16,548 bases of DNA from Galactobacter sp. (GTDB lineage Bacteria; Actinomycetota; Actinomycetes; Actinomycetales; Micrococcaceae). The notes beneath the pieces are model-generated. The model ran no database searches and was not told the origin of the DNA. It was given only the letters and a program-made list of their open reading frames with translations. The position numbers and the translations under genes are program-made. This document shows positions 6,365 through 13,484 of this stretch, one piece after another. The DNA lies in assembly GCF_022712295.1 (NCBI RefSeq), contig NZ_JALAGT010000090.1:1-16548 (forward strand). The letters are read 5' to 3'. The stretch's first letter is position 1, and each line of letters starts with the position of its first letter.

Positions 6365-6706
6365 CTATTTCTCCAGCTCGTCGTAGGCATCAAGCACGCG
6401 CGTTGCGTACACCAGCGCGGGCCCTGCGTTGAGGTCGATCGCCACGGAGAGTGCCTCGGCGACCTCTTGTCGGGTGGCACCGGCCGCGATCGCGGCCGTG
6501 GTGTGCGCGGTGATGCAGCCGTCGCAGCGCGTGGTCGTGGCAACGGCCAAGGAGATCAACTCACGGGTCTTGGCGTCGAGGGCGTCTCCCTCCTCCGGCT
6601 TGGCCAGCAGATCCATCGCTGCGGCAACGTTGGGGCGGAGCTTGCCCAAGCGGCCCACGCCCCTGACCAGGTTGCTTCGATAGTCTTTCCAATCCAGGAA
6701 GCTCAT
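6365..6706 (-). CDS. Carboxymuconolactone decarboxylase / AhpD-like protein
   Basis: The 113-residue all-helical protein belongs to the CMD/AhpD-like family. The redox motif is C-x2-C-x3-H: Cys61, Cys64 and His68 in RCDGCITAH, with Glu49 upstream in TRELISLAVA, as in the proton-relay arrangement of AhpD. Such proteins act as peroxidase adaptors or gamma-carboxymuconolactone decarboxylases. The CxxC form points to thiol peroxidase/disulfide chemistry rather than decarboxylation, which needs no cysteines. No partner peroxidase is nearby. The ATG at 6706 has a textbook AAGGAG six bases upstream, in contrast to the leaderless genes around it. The length equals that of single-domain members. It is convergent with the phosphotransferase-like gene and divergent from dapF. 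Confidence 0.88.
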   Translation of the reverse strand: MSFLDWKDYRSNLVRGVGRLGKLRPNVAAAMDLLAKPEEGDALDAKTRELISLAVATTTRCDGCITAHTTAAIAAGATRQEVAEALSVAIDLNAGPALVYATRVLDAYDELEK

Positions 6707-6809
6707 GGGGACTCCTTCGTCTCAACATGTACGTGTTCGGTCACACCACGTAATCTCCTGGAGGGTTGCAGTTGCGTTGCAAAGCTGCGCTGCAGAGCTT
6801 CGTGGCACG

Positions 6810-6815
6810 TAGGCT
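6810..6815 (+). promoter_or_regulatory. -10 box of dapF (TAGGCT)
   Basis: TAGGCT matches TANNNT and ends eight bases before the dapF ATG, implying a leaderless or near-leaderless transcript. It fixes the start at 6824 rather than at any upstream in-frame codon. No good -35 box is visible. Confidence 0.5.
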
Positions 6816-6823
6816 TGGGAACC

Positions 6824-7759
6824 ATGGACCCCCGACTTGCAGAAACGCACCTGACCGCGCTCGCCGGACTCGACTTCCAGAAACTGCACGCCACCGGAAA
6901 CGACTTCGTGATCTACACGGACGTGGCGGGGGAGCGCGACGTGAGTCCCGAGCAGGTTGCGGCCCTCTGCGATCGTCACCTGGGAGTGGGGGGCGACGGC
7001 CTCATCCGCGCCGTGCGCTCCCAGCAGCTGCCAGAGGGGCAGGCCCTCCTGGCCGCCGACCCCGAGGCCGAATGGTTCATGGACTACCGCAACGGTGACG
7101 GTTCCATCGCTGAGATGTGCGGTAACGGCGTCCGCGCCTATGCCCATTTCCTGACCCTGAACGGCCTCGCGGACATCTCCGACACCGGCCTGCACATCGG
7201 CACGCGGGCCGGTGTGAAGATCGTGAAGCGCTCAGGTGATGGATACAGCGTGGACATGGGGCCCTGGCACTATCTGCACCCGGATCTGGCGGAGGAGAAC
7301 GCGATGGATTCCCTCGTCACGACGTCGGGCCTGGACGTGGCCCGCCCGTCCTTGAGCGTGGACATGGGCAACCCACACACGGTCGTGGCGCTCGCCAACG
7401 ACAACGAACTGGCCAACCTGGACCTGACCAGGCTTCCGACCGTGGAGCCCGCACCGTCCAACGGCATCAACGTGGAGTACGTGGTGCCGGCCGATCCGCT
7501 GGTGGAGGATCATGTCGCCATGATCTCCATGCGTGTACACGAACGCGGTGTGGGGGAGACCCTCTCCTGCGGCACGGGGATCTGCGCGGCGGTCGTAGCG
7601 ACGCGCACCTGGGCAGGGTCCTCGGGGGCGGCCGCGGCGGCGTGGGCCGTGCAGGTGCCCGGCGGTGTGTGCGGCGTCCGCTTCCGGCCCGCCTCGGACG
7701 GAGAGCACGTCATCCTGTCCGGCCCGGCGGTACGGGTGTCCACCGGCATCCTCGGCTGA
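6824..7759 (+). CDS. dapF: Diaminopimelate epimerase DapF
   Basis: DapF interconverts LL- and meso-diaminopimelate, the last step before lysine and the meso-DAP form used in peptidoglycan. The 311-residue product has HATGNDFV at residues 22-29, GVGGDGLIR at 54-62, the first catalytic cysteine Cys99 in MCGNGVRAY, GNPH in the middle, and the second catalytic cysteine Cys249 in GVGETLSCGTG. The two thiols form the cofactor-free racemase pair. An acidic, Gln-rich insertion at 65-83 is typical of actinobacterial members, which run slightly longer than the E. coli enzyme (about 274 residues). The ATG at 6824 lies eight bases after TAGGCT. The gene is convergent with the methyltransferase, with 150 bases between. 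Confidence 0.96.
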   Translation: MDPRLAETHLTALAGLDFQKLHATGNDFVIYTDVAGERDVSPEQVAALCDRHLGVGGDGLIRAVRSQQLPEGQALLAADPEAEWFMDYRNGDGSIAEMCGNGVRAYAHFLTLNGLADISDTGLHIGTRAGVKIVKRSGDGYSVDMGPWHYLHPDLAEENAMDSLVTTSGLDVARPSLSVDMGNPHTVVALANDNELANLDLTRLPTVEPAPSNGINVEYVVPADPLVEDHVAMISMRVHERGVGETLSCGTGICAAVVATRTWAGSSGAAAAAWAVQVPGGVCGVRFRPASDGEHVILSGPAVRVSTGILG

Positions 7760-7909
7760 CCGGGCGGTCGCTCTGACCCCATCCTCTGCGTGGGACCAGG
7801 ATTCTGTGGCAAGCGACCCGAATCGGCGCGATTCCCATGAAAGCTTGGTCCCCGGCGCAGCGCTCGGAGGCTGGGGCGCGGAGACTCGGGTGCGGAGGCC
7901 TGGAGGTGC
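7760..7909. other. Gap between convergent dapF and the methyltransferase, no clear terminator
   Basis: These 150 bases separate two convergent genes, where a terminator is expected, yet no strong hairpin was found; the C- and G-rich blocks near 7852-7880 pair only weakly. No coding signal with a recognisable product is present. Confidence 0.4.
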
Positions 7910-8560
7910 TCAGGCGCGGGAGACGCGCAGCACCCTGAACGCCTTCACCCGCGCAAAGCGCTCCACCGAGAAGTCGTCATCCAGATTCTGTTCCAACCAC
8001 GTCTGCAGTGAATCGGAACCCAGATTCTTCTGCACCACCAGGTAGGCCTCGCCACCGGGATTCAGCCTGGGCAGCCAGGTCAGCAGGATGTCGTGCAGCA
8101 CCTGCTTGCCGACCCGGATGGGCGGGTTGGACCAGATCAGGTCGAACGTGGTCCCAGCGGGCACGGCCTCCGGCAGTGCGACCTGCACGCCGGGCCTGAT
8201 GCCCGACGACGTGGGTTCGCCACCCGCCGTCGCGGCCACGCCCAGCGCGGCCGCGTTGGTCTCGGTGAGTCCGAGAGAGCGCTGATTAACGTCCACGGCC
8301 CAGATCTCGGCATCAGGGGAAGTGAGCCCCAGGGTCAGGGCCAGCGGGCCCCAGCCGCAGCCGATGTCCAGGAACGTTCCGGACGCGGGCGGCTCGGGGA
8401 CGGCAGAGAGCATCGCGGCGGTGCCCTTGTCCAATCCATCGGGGGAGAAGATGCCGTTCGCGGTGACGACCTCGCGTTCCTTGCCTGCCAACTCGACGCG
8501 GACGGTACGGCGACGTTCGGGCGATTCTGGATCGTCGGTGAAGTAGTGCGACTGTGGCAT
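7910..8560 (-). CDS. Class I SAM-dependent methyltransferase, MTS/RsmC-like
   Basis: The 216-residue product carries the methyltransferase small domain found in RsmC- and RlmG-type rRNA guanine-N2 methyltransferases. Motif I is FLDIGCGWGPLAL with the SAM-binding GCG, followed by an acidic end of strand 2 (WAVDVN). The catalytic SNPPIRVG is the N-P-P motif of N-methyltransferases acting on nucleic-acid amines. Unlike RsmC it has no duplicated N-terminal domain, as usual for the short actinobacterial form. The precise target is unknown. A longer frame starts at TTG 8578 or ATG 8566, but the ATG at 8560 (MPQSHYFTDDP) is chosen because TAAACT ends seven bases upstream and family members usually begin just before the SHYF motif. 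It is transcribed away from hflX. Confidence 0.83.
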   Translation of the reverse strand: MPQSHYFTDDPESPERRRTVRVELAGKEREVVTANGIFSPDGLDKGTAAMLSAVPEPPASGTFLDIGCGWGPLALTLGLTSPDAEIWAVDVNQRSLGLTETNAAALGVAATAGGEPTSSGIRPGVQVALPEAVPAGTTFDLIWSNPPIRVGKQVLHDILLTWLPRLNPGGEAYLVVQKNLGSDSLQTWLEQNLDDDFSVERFARVKAFRVLRVSRA

Positions 8561-8567
8561 ACCCATC

Positions 8568-8573
8568 AGTTTA
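8568..8573 (-). promoter_or_regulatory. -10 box of the methyltransferase gene (TAAACT on the minus strand)
   Basis: Read on the minus strand this is TAAACT, a TANNNT match ending seven bases before the ATG at 8560, so the mRNA would be leaderless. The longer annotation from TTG 8578 would place the start upstream of the promoter, which argues against it. Confidence 0.5.
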
Positions 8574-8583
8574 GCCAACCACG

Positions 8584-8613
8584 GTAAGTGATAGGGTTTT
8601 CTCTATGACTTAC
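8584..8613. promoter_or_regulatory. Imperfect inverted repeat, candidate operator between the methyltransferase and hflX
   Basis: GTAAGTGATAG (8584-8594) and CTATGACTTAC (8603-8613) form 11-bp arms with one mismatch around an eight-base T-rich spacer. The repeat covers the expected -35 region of the methyltransferase promoter. It is AT-richer than its surroundings, which suits a protein-binding site better than a terminator. Confidence 0.4.
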
Positions 8614-8701
8614 ATGATCTTCCGATGAACGCACGGCGCACCGAAGCGCCTGTTCATCCACAGCACACGAAAATGCCCCACAGGGCACCGCCGTGCCCGC
8701 G

Positions 8702-8707
8702 TAGACT
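8702..8707 (+). promoter_or_regulatory. -10 box of the hflX-dinG unit (TAGACT)
   Basis: TAGACT is the same -10 sequence used ahead of hisC and hisB in this window. Here it is 25 bases before the ATG, leaving room for the AAGGAG ribosome site. A 16-bp palindrome, GGGCAC-N4-GTGCCC (8683-8698), lies just upstream, between the -10 box and the -35 position. Confidence 0.5.
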
Positions 8708-8732
8708 TGAGGCCCCGCCCTCCAAGGAGATC

Positions 8733-10301
8733 ATGACCCATTCGAACACCCCGTCCGAGCGCCCGGAATCGGACGAGATCGACGCAACCATCGCCCGCAT
8801 CCTCGCAGCGGATGACGCCCGAACGGCACGAGGCAACAAGCTGGCTGCCGACGGCGCCACGGACCATGCCGGACTCGGCACCGGCCGAGCCCAAGCGCTC
8901 TCGGACGTCAGCCGTGAACACTCCGGCTTCGACGGCGACCAGGAAGACCTCGCGGAACGCCGCGCACTGCGACGCATCAGCGGCCTCTCCACCGAACTCG
9001 AGGACGTCACCGAGGTCGAGTACCGCCAGCTGCGCCTGGAGAAGGTGGTCCTGGCCGGAATCTGGAGCGAAGGCACCTCGGAGGATGCAGAGAACTCGCT
9101 CAGAGAGTTGGCCGCGCTCGCCGAGACCGCCGGATCAGAGGTCCTCGACGGCGTCATCCAGCGCCGCCTGAAGCCGGACCCGAGCACCTACCTTGGCTCC
9201 GGCAAGGCCCTGGAACTGAAGGACATCGTCGAGGCCACCGGAGCGGACACCGTGATCGTGGACTCGGAGCTGGCCCCCTCACAGCGACGCGCGCTGGAGG
9301 ACGTGGTCAAGGTCAAGGTCATCGACCGAACTGGCCTGATCCTGGACATCTTCGCCCAGCACGCCAAGTCCCGCGAGGGCAAGGCTCAGGTGGAGCTTGC
9401 CCAGCTGGAGTACCTGCTGCCGCGCCTGCGTGGTTGGGGTGAGTCCATGTCCCGGCAGGCCGGTGGTCGCGTGGCCGCCGGTGCCGGTATCGGTTCCCGC
9501 GGCCCAGGTGAGACCAAGATCGAGTTGGACCGCCGCCGCATCCGTAACCGCATGGCCAAGCTGCGCCGTGAGATTGCCGGCATGAAGCCGGCCCGAGAGG
9601 CCAAGCGTGCCAACCGTAAGCGCCACGAGGTTCCGTCAGTAGCAATCGTGGGCTACACCAACGCGGGCAAGTCCTCGCTGCTCAACCGCCTCACGCATGC
9701 CGGCGTGCTCGTGGAGAACGCCCTCTTCGCGACCCTGGACCCCACGGTGCGGCAGGCGGAGACACCTGACGGCATCGGGTTCACGCTGGTGGACACCGTC
9801 GGCTTCGTGCGTTCCCTGCCCACCCAGCTGGTGGAGGCCTTCCGCTCCACGCTGGAAGAGGCTGCCGATGCGGATCTGCTGCTGCACGTCGTGGACGCCT
9901 CGCACCCCGACCCCGAAGGGCAGATCGCCGCGGTGCACGCCGTCCTGGCCGATGTGGATGCCACCGATGTTCCCGAGCTCATCGTCGCCAACAAGGTGGA
10001 CCTGGCTGAACCCTTCGCGGTGGAACGCCTGCGCCACTCGAACCGTGAGGTCGTGGGCGTCTCGGCGCGCACCGGAGAGGGACTCGAGGAGCTGCTGGAG
10101 CGGCTCTCCGCCCTGATCCCGCGGCCCAACGTTCCGCTTGACCTGGTGATCCCGTACGACCGCGGCGACCTGGTCTCCCGCCTGTACTCCCCGGACGCGG
10201 AGATCCTCGCAACCGAACACGGCGAGGACGGCACCCACCTGCGCGTCATCGTCAAGCCCGAGCTGGCGGCCGTCTTGAACGACTTCGTCGTCGCCTCGTG
10301 A
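8733..10301 (+). CDS. hflX: GTPase HflX
   Basis: HflX is a GTPase that binds the 50S subunit and splits stalled or hibernating ribosomes. The 522-residue product has a variable acidic N-terminal extension of about 90 residues typical of actinobacteria. The HflX-specific domain follows, with YLGSGKALEL, ELAPSQRRALE, the RTGLILDIFAQHAKSREGKAQVELAQ-type helix region, and the Gly-rich hinge GIGSRGPGETK. The G domain has G1 GYTNAGKS at residues 307-314, the G2 region ATLDPT, G3 DTVGF, and G4 NKVD. A C-terminal domain completes it. The ATG at 8733 is chosen because AAGGAG lies three bases upstream (tight but plausible); the frame is open back to 8625, upstream of the -10 box. The stop overlaps the GTG of the helicase gene (GTGA), indicating translational coupling. 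Confidence 0.95.
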   Translation: MTHSNTPSERPESDEIDATIARILAADDARTARGNKLAADGATDHAGLGTGRAQALSDVSREHSGFDGDQEDLAERRALRRISGLSTELEDVTEVEYRQLRLEKVVLAGIWSEGTSEDAENSLRELAALAETAGSEVLDGVIQRRLKPDPSTYLGSGKALELKDIVEATGADTVIVDSELAPSQRRALEDVVKVKVIDRTGLILDIFAQHAKSREGKAQVELAQLEYLLPRLRGWGESMSRQAGGRVAAGAGIGSRGPGETKIELDRRRIRNRMAKLRREIAGMKPAREAKRANRKRHEVPSVAIVGYTNAGKSSLLNRLTHAGVLVENALFATLDPTVRQAETPDGIGFTLVDTVGFVRSLPTQLVEAFRSTLEEAADADLLLHVVDASHPDPEGQIAAVHAVLADVDATDVPELIVANKVDLAEPFAVERLRHSNREVVGVSARTGEGLEELLERLSALIPRPNVPLDLVIPYDRGDLVSRLYSPDAEILATEHGEDGTHLRVIVKPELAAVLNDFVVAS

Positions 10302-12343
10302 GCACAGCCGTGAGCACGGGCGCGGACAGCAGCGTGGACCAGGAGAACCTGGACGTCGAGCGCCTGCTCGCCGAGGCCGTGGAGGGCTTGGGCGGGCAGG
10401 CGCGTGAGGGCCAGCAGGAGATGGCCAGGCGTGTGGACGAGGCCCTCACCGACGGTCGCCACCTGCTGGTGCAGGCGGGAACCGGAACGGGTAAGTCCTT
10501 GGCGTACCTGGTTCCCGCTCTCAAGCACGCCGTGGATGCGGACAAGCCGGTCATCGTCTCCACGGCGACCCTGGCGCTGCAGTCCCAGATCGTCAAACGC
10601 GACGTGCCTCGCCTGCTGAAGGCCATCGAGGACGAGCTGCCGCGGCCCATGGACGTTGCCCTGCTCAAGGGGCGAAACAACTATGTGTGCAAGTACAAGC
10701 TCAGCGGCGGCTACCCGGACGATGAGGATGCGCTCTTCAGCATCGAGGCCGCCGGAGGGACCTCTCCGGCGGCGGCGCCGACGGACGGCCCGTCCACACC
10801 TCTTGGCCGGGACATCGTGCGCGTGCGCGAGTGGGCGGAGGAGACGGAGACCGGGGACCGGGACGAACTGGTTCCGTCCGTGTCGGACAAGGCCTGGCGC
10901 CAGGTGTCCGTGTCCTCCATGGAATGCCTGGGTGCGCAGACCTGCCCGCTCGCCGAGGAATGCTTCACGGAGAGGGCTCGGGGCCACGCCGCAGAGGCCG
11001 ATGTCGTGGTCACCAATCACGCCATGCTCGCCGTGTCCGCGTTCGAGGGGCTGGCTGTGCTCCCGGACTTCGATTCCGTCATCATCGACGAGGCCCACGA
11101 ACTCCAGGACCGCGTCACCTCCTCGGTCACCCGGCCGTTCTCCGCGCACGCTGTTGACCGGGCAGCGTCGCTGGCTCGCAAGCATCTCAAGGTCGCCACG
11201 AAGGGCCTCAAGGATGCCGCGTTGGCATTGACGAAGGCTACCGTGGGCATCCCGACCGGACTCATGCCGAGGGGTCTCAACGAGGAACAGACCGACGCCG
11301 TGAACATGGTCCGCGAGGCCGCCCGGCTCGCGTTGTCGGACTCCAAGCCGGAGCCCGGACAGGCGCCGGACGGCGGACGCCAGACCGCCCGCAGCGAACT
11401 GGTCCAGATCGTGGAACTCGCGGAGCGGCTGCTCGGGGCGGACGAGGACCGCGAGGTGGTGTGGGCCTCCCGCCCGGGATCGTTCGAGCCCGGCAAGGGG
11501 TACGTGGTCCCGGACGAGTCCACTCCTGCGGTGCTCATGGTCGCGCCACTCTCCGTGGCCGCGCAGCTGCGCGAGGGGCTGTTCGACGGACACACCGTGG
11601 TGCTGACGTCGGCCACCCTGACGCTCGGGAATCGCTTCGACCCTGTGGCAGGGGACCTCGGCCTGCTCGGGGAGGGCGCGCCGAAATGGGACGGGATCGA
11701 CGTGGGCTCCCCGTTCGACTACCCCAAGCAGGGCATGCTCTATGTGGCTCAACACCTGCCGGCACCCGGCCGGGGTCCCTCGGACGAGTCCCTGGACGAG
11801 ATCGCGGACCTCATCAAGGCCTCCGACGGCGCCGCCCTGGCCTTGTTCTCCTCCCGCCGCGCTGCCGAGGAAGCAGCGGCCGCCATGCGCGACCGGCTCG
11901 ACGTCCCCATCCTGTGCCAGGGCGAGGCCAGCATCCCGGAACTCGTGCGGACATTCGCCGAGGACGAGCGCACCTGCCTCTTCGGGACCATGACCCTCTG
12001 GCAGGGCGTGGACGTCCCCGGCCCCAACTGCCGTCTCGTCATCATCGACCGGATCCCGTTCCCTCGGCCCGACGATCCGCTCTCCACCGCCCGCGCCCGC
12101 GACGTGTCGCGACATGGAGGCAACGGCTTCCTCGCGGTCTCCGGGCAGCACGCCGCGGTCCGGCTGGCACAGGGCGCCGGCCGCCTGATCCGCTCGATCG
12201 ACGATCGTGGCGTCGTGGCCGTGCTGGACTCCCGCCTGGTGACCAAGTCCTACGGGGGATTCCTGCGCTCCAGCCTTCCCCCGCTATGGGGAACCGGCGA
12301 CAAGAAGACCGTCCTGGCGGCACTGGGGCGCCTGGCCGGCTGA
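10298..12343 (+). CDS. dinG: DinG/Rad3-type ATP-dependent DNA helicase (Fe-S, XPD-like)
   Basis: An XPD/DinG superfamily-2 helicase of 681 residues, 5'-to-3' in characterised relatives, acting on R-loops, D-loops or forks after damage. Motif I is AGTGTGKS at residues 60-67 and motif II is DEAH at 264-267 (IIDEAHEL). Motif III is TSATL, and the C-terminal motifs include WQGVDVPG and QGAGRLIRS with the arginine finger. Four cysteines between motifs I and II (Cys131, Cys210, Cys216, Cys222) are placed as the 4Fe-4S ligands of this family, so the cluster should be intact. There is no N-terminal exonuclease domain, unlike Gram-positive DinG. The GTG at 10298 overlaps the hflX TGA by four bases. 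The next gene, convergent, is lexA, which fits a genome-maintenance role, though no SOS box is seen directly upstream. YoaA-like is an equally fair name. Confidence 0.9.
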   Translation: MSTAVSTGADSSVDQENLDVERLLAEAVEGLGGQAREGQQEMARRVDEALTDGRHLLVQAGTGTGKSLAYLVPALKHAVDADKPVIVSTATLALQSQIVKRDVPRLLKAIEDELPRPMDVALLKGRNNYVCKYKLSGGYPDDEDALFSIEAAGGTSPAAAPTDGPSTPLGRDIVRVREWAEETETGDRDELVPSVSDKAWRQVSVSSMECLGAQTCPLAEECFTERARGHAAEADVVVTNHAMLAVSAFEGLAVLPDFDSVIIDEAHELQDRVTSSVTRPFSAHAVDRAASLARKHLKVATKGLKDAALALTKATVGIPTGLMPRGLNEEQTDAVNMVREAARLALSDSKPEPGQAPDGGRQTARSELVQIVELAERLLGADEDREVVWASRPGSFEPGKGYVVPDESTPAVLMVAPLSVAAQLREGLFDGHTVVLTSATLTLGNRFDPVAGDLGLLGEGAPKWDGIDVGSPFDYPKQGMLYVAQHLPAPGRGPSDESLDEIADLIKASDGAALALFSSRRAAEEAAAAMRDRLDVPILCQGEASIPELVRTFAEDERTCLFGTMTLWQGVDVPGPNCRLVIIDRIPFPRPDDPLSTARARDVSRHGGNGFLAVSGQHAAVRLAQGAGRLIRSIDDRGVVAVLDSRLVTKSYGGFLRSSLPPLWGTGDKKTVLAALGRLAG

Positions 12344-12350
12344 TGGCCGC

Positions 12351-12371
12351 GTGGCGGGCGCGGCCCGCCAC
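12351..12371. terminator. First hairpin after dinG, 9-bp stem
   Basis: GTGGCGGGC (12351-12359) pairs perfectly with GCCCGCCAC (12363-12371) around a three-base loop, eight bases after the dinG stop. It precedes a longer hairpin, giving a tandem arrangement. Confidence 0.6.
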
Positions 12372-12376
12372 GACGA

Positions 12377-12421
12377 AAGGTGCCCGACGGCCGGGATTCG
12401 CTTCCGACCGTCGGGCACCTT
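12377..12421. terminator. Second hairpin between dinG and lexA, 14-bp stem, bidirectional terminator
   Basis: AAGGTGCCCGACGG (12377-12390) pairs perfectly with CCGTCGGGCACCTT (12408-12421) around a 17-base loop. The stem ends in AA/TT pairs, so each strand leaves a short U run. It lies between the convergent stops of dinG and lexA and should serve both. A small CCTGTC-AAC-GACAGG hairpin (12430-12444) sits on the lexA side. Confidence 0.8.
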
Positions 12422-12453
12422 GTGTGTGTCCTGTCAACGACAGGACCGGGGGG

Positions 12454-13200
12454 CTACAGGGCCCGCATCACCGAGACGACCTTGCCCATGATCGTGGCGT
12501 GGTCACCGAGGATGGGCTCGTAGCGGGAGTTCTGGGGCAGAAGCCACGTGTGGCCGTCGCGCTGCCGGAAGGTCTTGACCGTGGCCTCGTCATCCAGAAG
12601 GGCTGCGACGATGTCTCCGTTGACGGCGTTGTTCTGCCGGCGCACCACGACCCAGTCGCCGTCGCAGATGGCGGCATCGATCATGGAGTCGCCTGCGACC
12701 TTCAACATGAACAGCTCTCCTTGGCCCGTGAGCTGGCGGGGCAGGGACATGACGTCTTCGACCTGCTGATCGGCCAGGATGGGCCCGCCTGCCGCAATGC
12801 GGCCCACGAGCGGGACGTCCACGGAGTCGCCGTCCGAGGCGGGGAAGGTCAGCGGTGCGGGCGCTGGTGCCGGCTCGGACTTGGCCGCCGGACTCTGCGT
12901 CGACGTGGCGGCGCCGGAGGAGAGGAAGGCCTTCACGGCAGGATCGGCATCCGGGGGAGTGAGCAATCGCATGGTGCGGGAGCTGTTCTCCTCCCGCTCC
13001 AGGTAGCCCATGCGCTCCAACTGCCGGAATTGGTGCACAACGGAGGAGAGCGACTTGTAGCCGATGGTGTCTGCGAGTTCCCGCATGGTGGGCGGGAAGC
13101 CACGGTCCGCGATGGAGGTGTGGATGACTTCCAACACCTCACGCTGACGCTTGGTCAGCTTGTGTGGCTTGGGGTCCGGCTTCCTGACGACGATCTCCAC
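12454..13200 (-). CDS. lexA: LexA SOS repressor
   Basis: LexA represses DNA-damage genes and cleaves itself when RecA filaments form. The 248-residue product has the N-terminal winged helix-turn-helix (residues 14-80, LTKRQREVLEVI ... PPTMRELADTIG ... SSVVHQFRQLERMGYLER). A long Pro/Ala/Ser-rich linker of about 40 residues follows, then the S24-type peptidase domain. The cleavage bond is Ala137-Gly138 (GRIAAGGP), and the Ser172/Lys209 dyad has the same 37-residue spacing as in E. coli LexA. The linker makes it longer than the roughly 200-residue E. coli protein, as usual in actinobacteria. The GTG at 13200 has AGGAGAG four bases upstream. A promoter with TTGAAC and TACTGT 17 bases apart lies about 110 bases upstream and carries an overlapping LexA-box candidate, so autoregulation is likely. 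Confidence 0.97.
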   Translation of the reverse strand: MEIVVRKPDPKPHKLTKRQREVLEVIHTSIADRGFPPTMRELADTIGYKSLSSVVHQFRQLERMGYLEREENSSRTMRLLTPPDADPAVKAFLSSGAATSTQSPAAKSEPAPAPAPLTFPASDGDSVDVPLVGRIAAGGPILADQQVEDVMSLPRQLTGQGELFMLKVAGDSMIDAAICDGDWVVVRRQNNAVNGDIVAALLDDEATVKTFRQRDGHTWLLPQNSRYEPILGDHATIMGKVVSVMRAL

Positions 13201-13310
13201 GGCTCTCTCCTGACATCCGGGCCTGGCATCCGGACCGCCGACGGTAGCGACCGAATCAATCTGTCAGGGGTGCACGGTTTCCTTGTTCCGGAGCGGCTCC
13301 CCTGGTCCTA

Positions 13311-13339
13311 ACAGTAGGGCAGGGAGGCCCTCTGTTCAA
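13311..13339 (-). promoter_or_regulatory. lexA promoter candidate (TTGAAC-17-TACTGT)
   Basis: On the minus strand, TTGAAC (13339-13334) and TACTGT (13316-13311) are separated by exactly 17 bases. This is the best -35/-10 pair in the window. Transcription would begin near 13304, giving a leader of about 105 bases. The -35 box overlaps an SOS-box candidate. Confidence 0.6.
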
Positions 13340-13351
13340 AGACTCGTTCGA
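13336..13351. promoter_or_regulatory. SOS-box candidate A, over the lexA -35 box
   Basis: On the minus strand the site reads TCGAAC-GAGT-CTTTGA. The left half matches the actinobacterial consensus TCGAAC-N4-GTTCGA perfectly and the right half at four of six positions. LexA bound here would block the lexA promoter. Confidence 0.55.
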
Positions 13352-13393
13352 CGGCGTGTTAAGCAGAAGTTGCTAGAACACCCTGGACCTCAC

Positions 13394-13409
13394 TCGAACA
13401 GTTGTGCTA
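13394..13409. promoter_or_regulatory. SOS-box candidate B
   Basis: TCGAAC-AGTT-GTGCTA: one perfect half-site, and four of six positions in the other half. It lies 31 bp (about three helical turns, same DNA face) from candidate C, which would allow cooperative or paired LexA binding upstream of the LysM gene. Confidence 0.5.
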
Positions 13410-13424
13410 GACATGGTGATGAAC

Positions 13425-13440
13425 CCGAACTGATGTTCTA
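13425..13440. promoter_or_regulatory. SOS-box candidate C, upstream of the LysM gene
   Basis: CCGAAC-TGAT-GTTCTA contains the exact core CGAAC-N4-GTTC and differs from TCGAAC-N4-GTTCGA only at outer positions. It is 45 bases before the LysM gene's ATG, so it probably overlaps or follows that promoter. Confidence 0.65.
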
Positions 13441-13484
13441 TTCAGGCGGGGGACCTCACTCGAGAAGACAAGGCGTTGAAGACC

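Larger units (their letters stand above)
13385..13463 (+). repeat. Direct repeat of 13 bp (GGACCTCACTCGA) bracketing SOS boxes B and C
   Basis: GGACCTCACTCGA occurs exactly at 13385-13397 and again at 13451-13463, 66 bp apart. The first copy runs into SOS box B, sharing its TCGA. The second lies just ahead of the LysM gene's start. A chance 13-bp repeat over so short a distance is unlikely, but the role is unknown. Confidence 0.7.

Noticed and set aside
9653..12151. Long minus-strand open frame of over 800 codons opposite hflX and dinG
   Set aside because: Composition is the antisense of two genes whose motifs are complete on the plus strand; no recognisable domain or ribosome site.
11461..13311. 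Plus-strand frame running from inside dinG across the antisense of lexA
   Set aside because: It crosses two terminator hairpins and the reverse strand of lexA; Arg/Pro/Gly-rich shadow translation.
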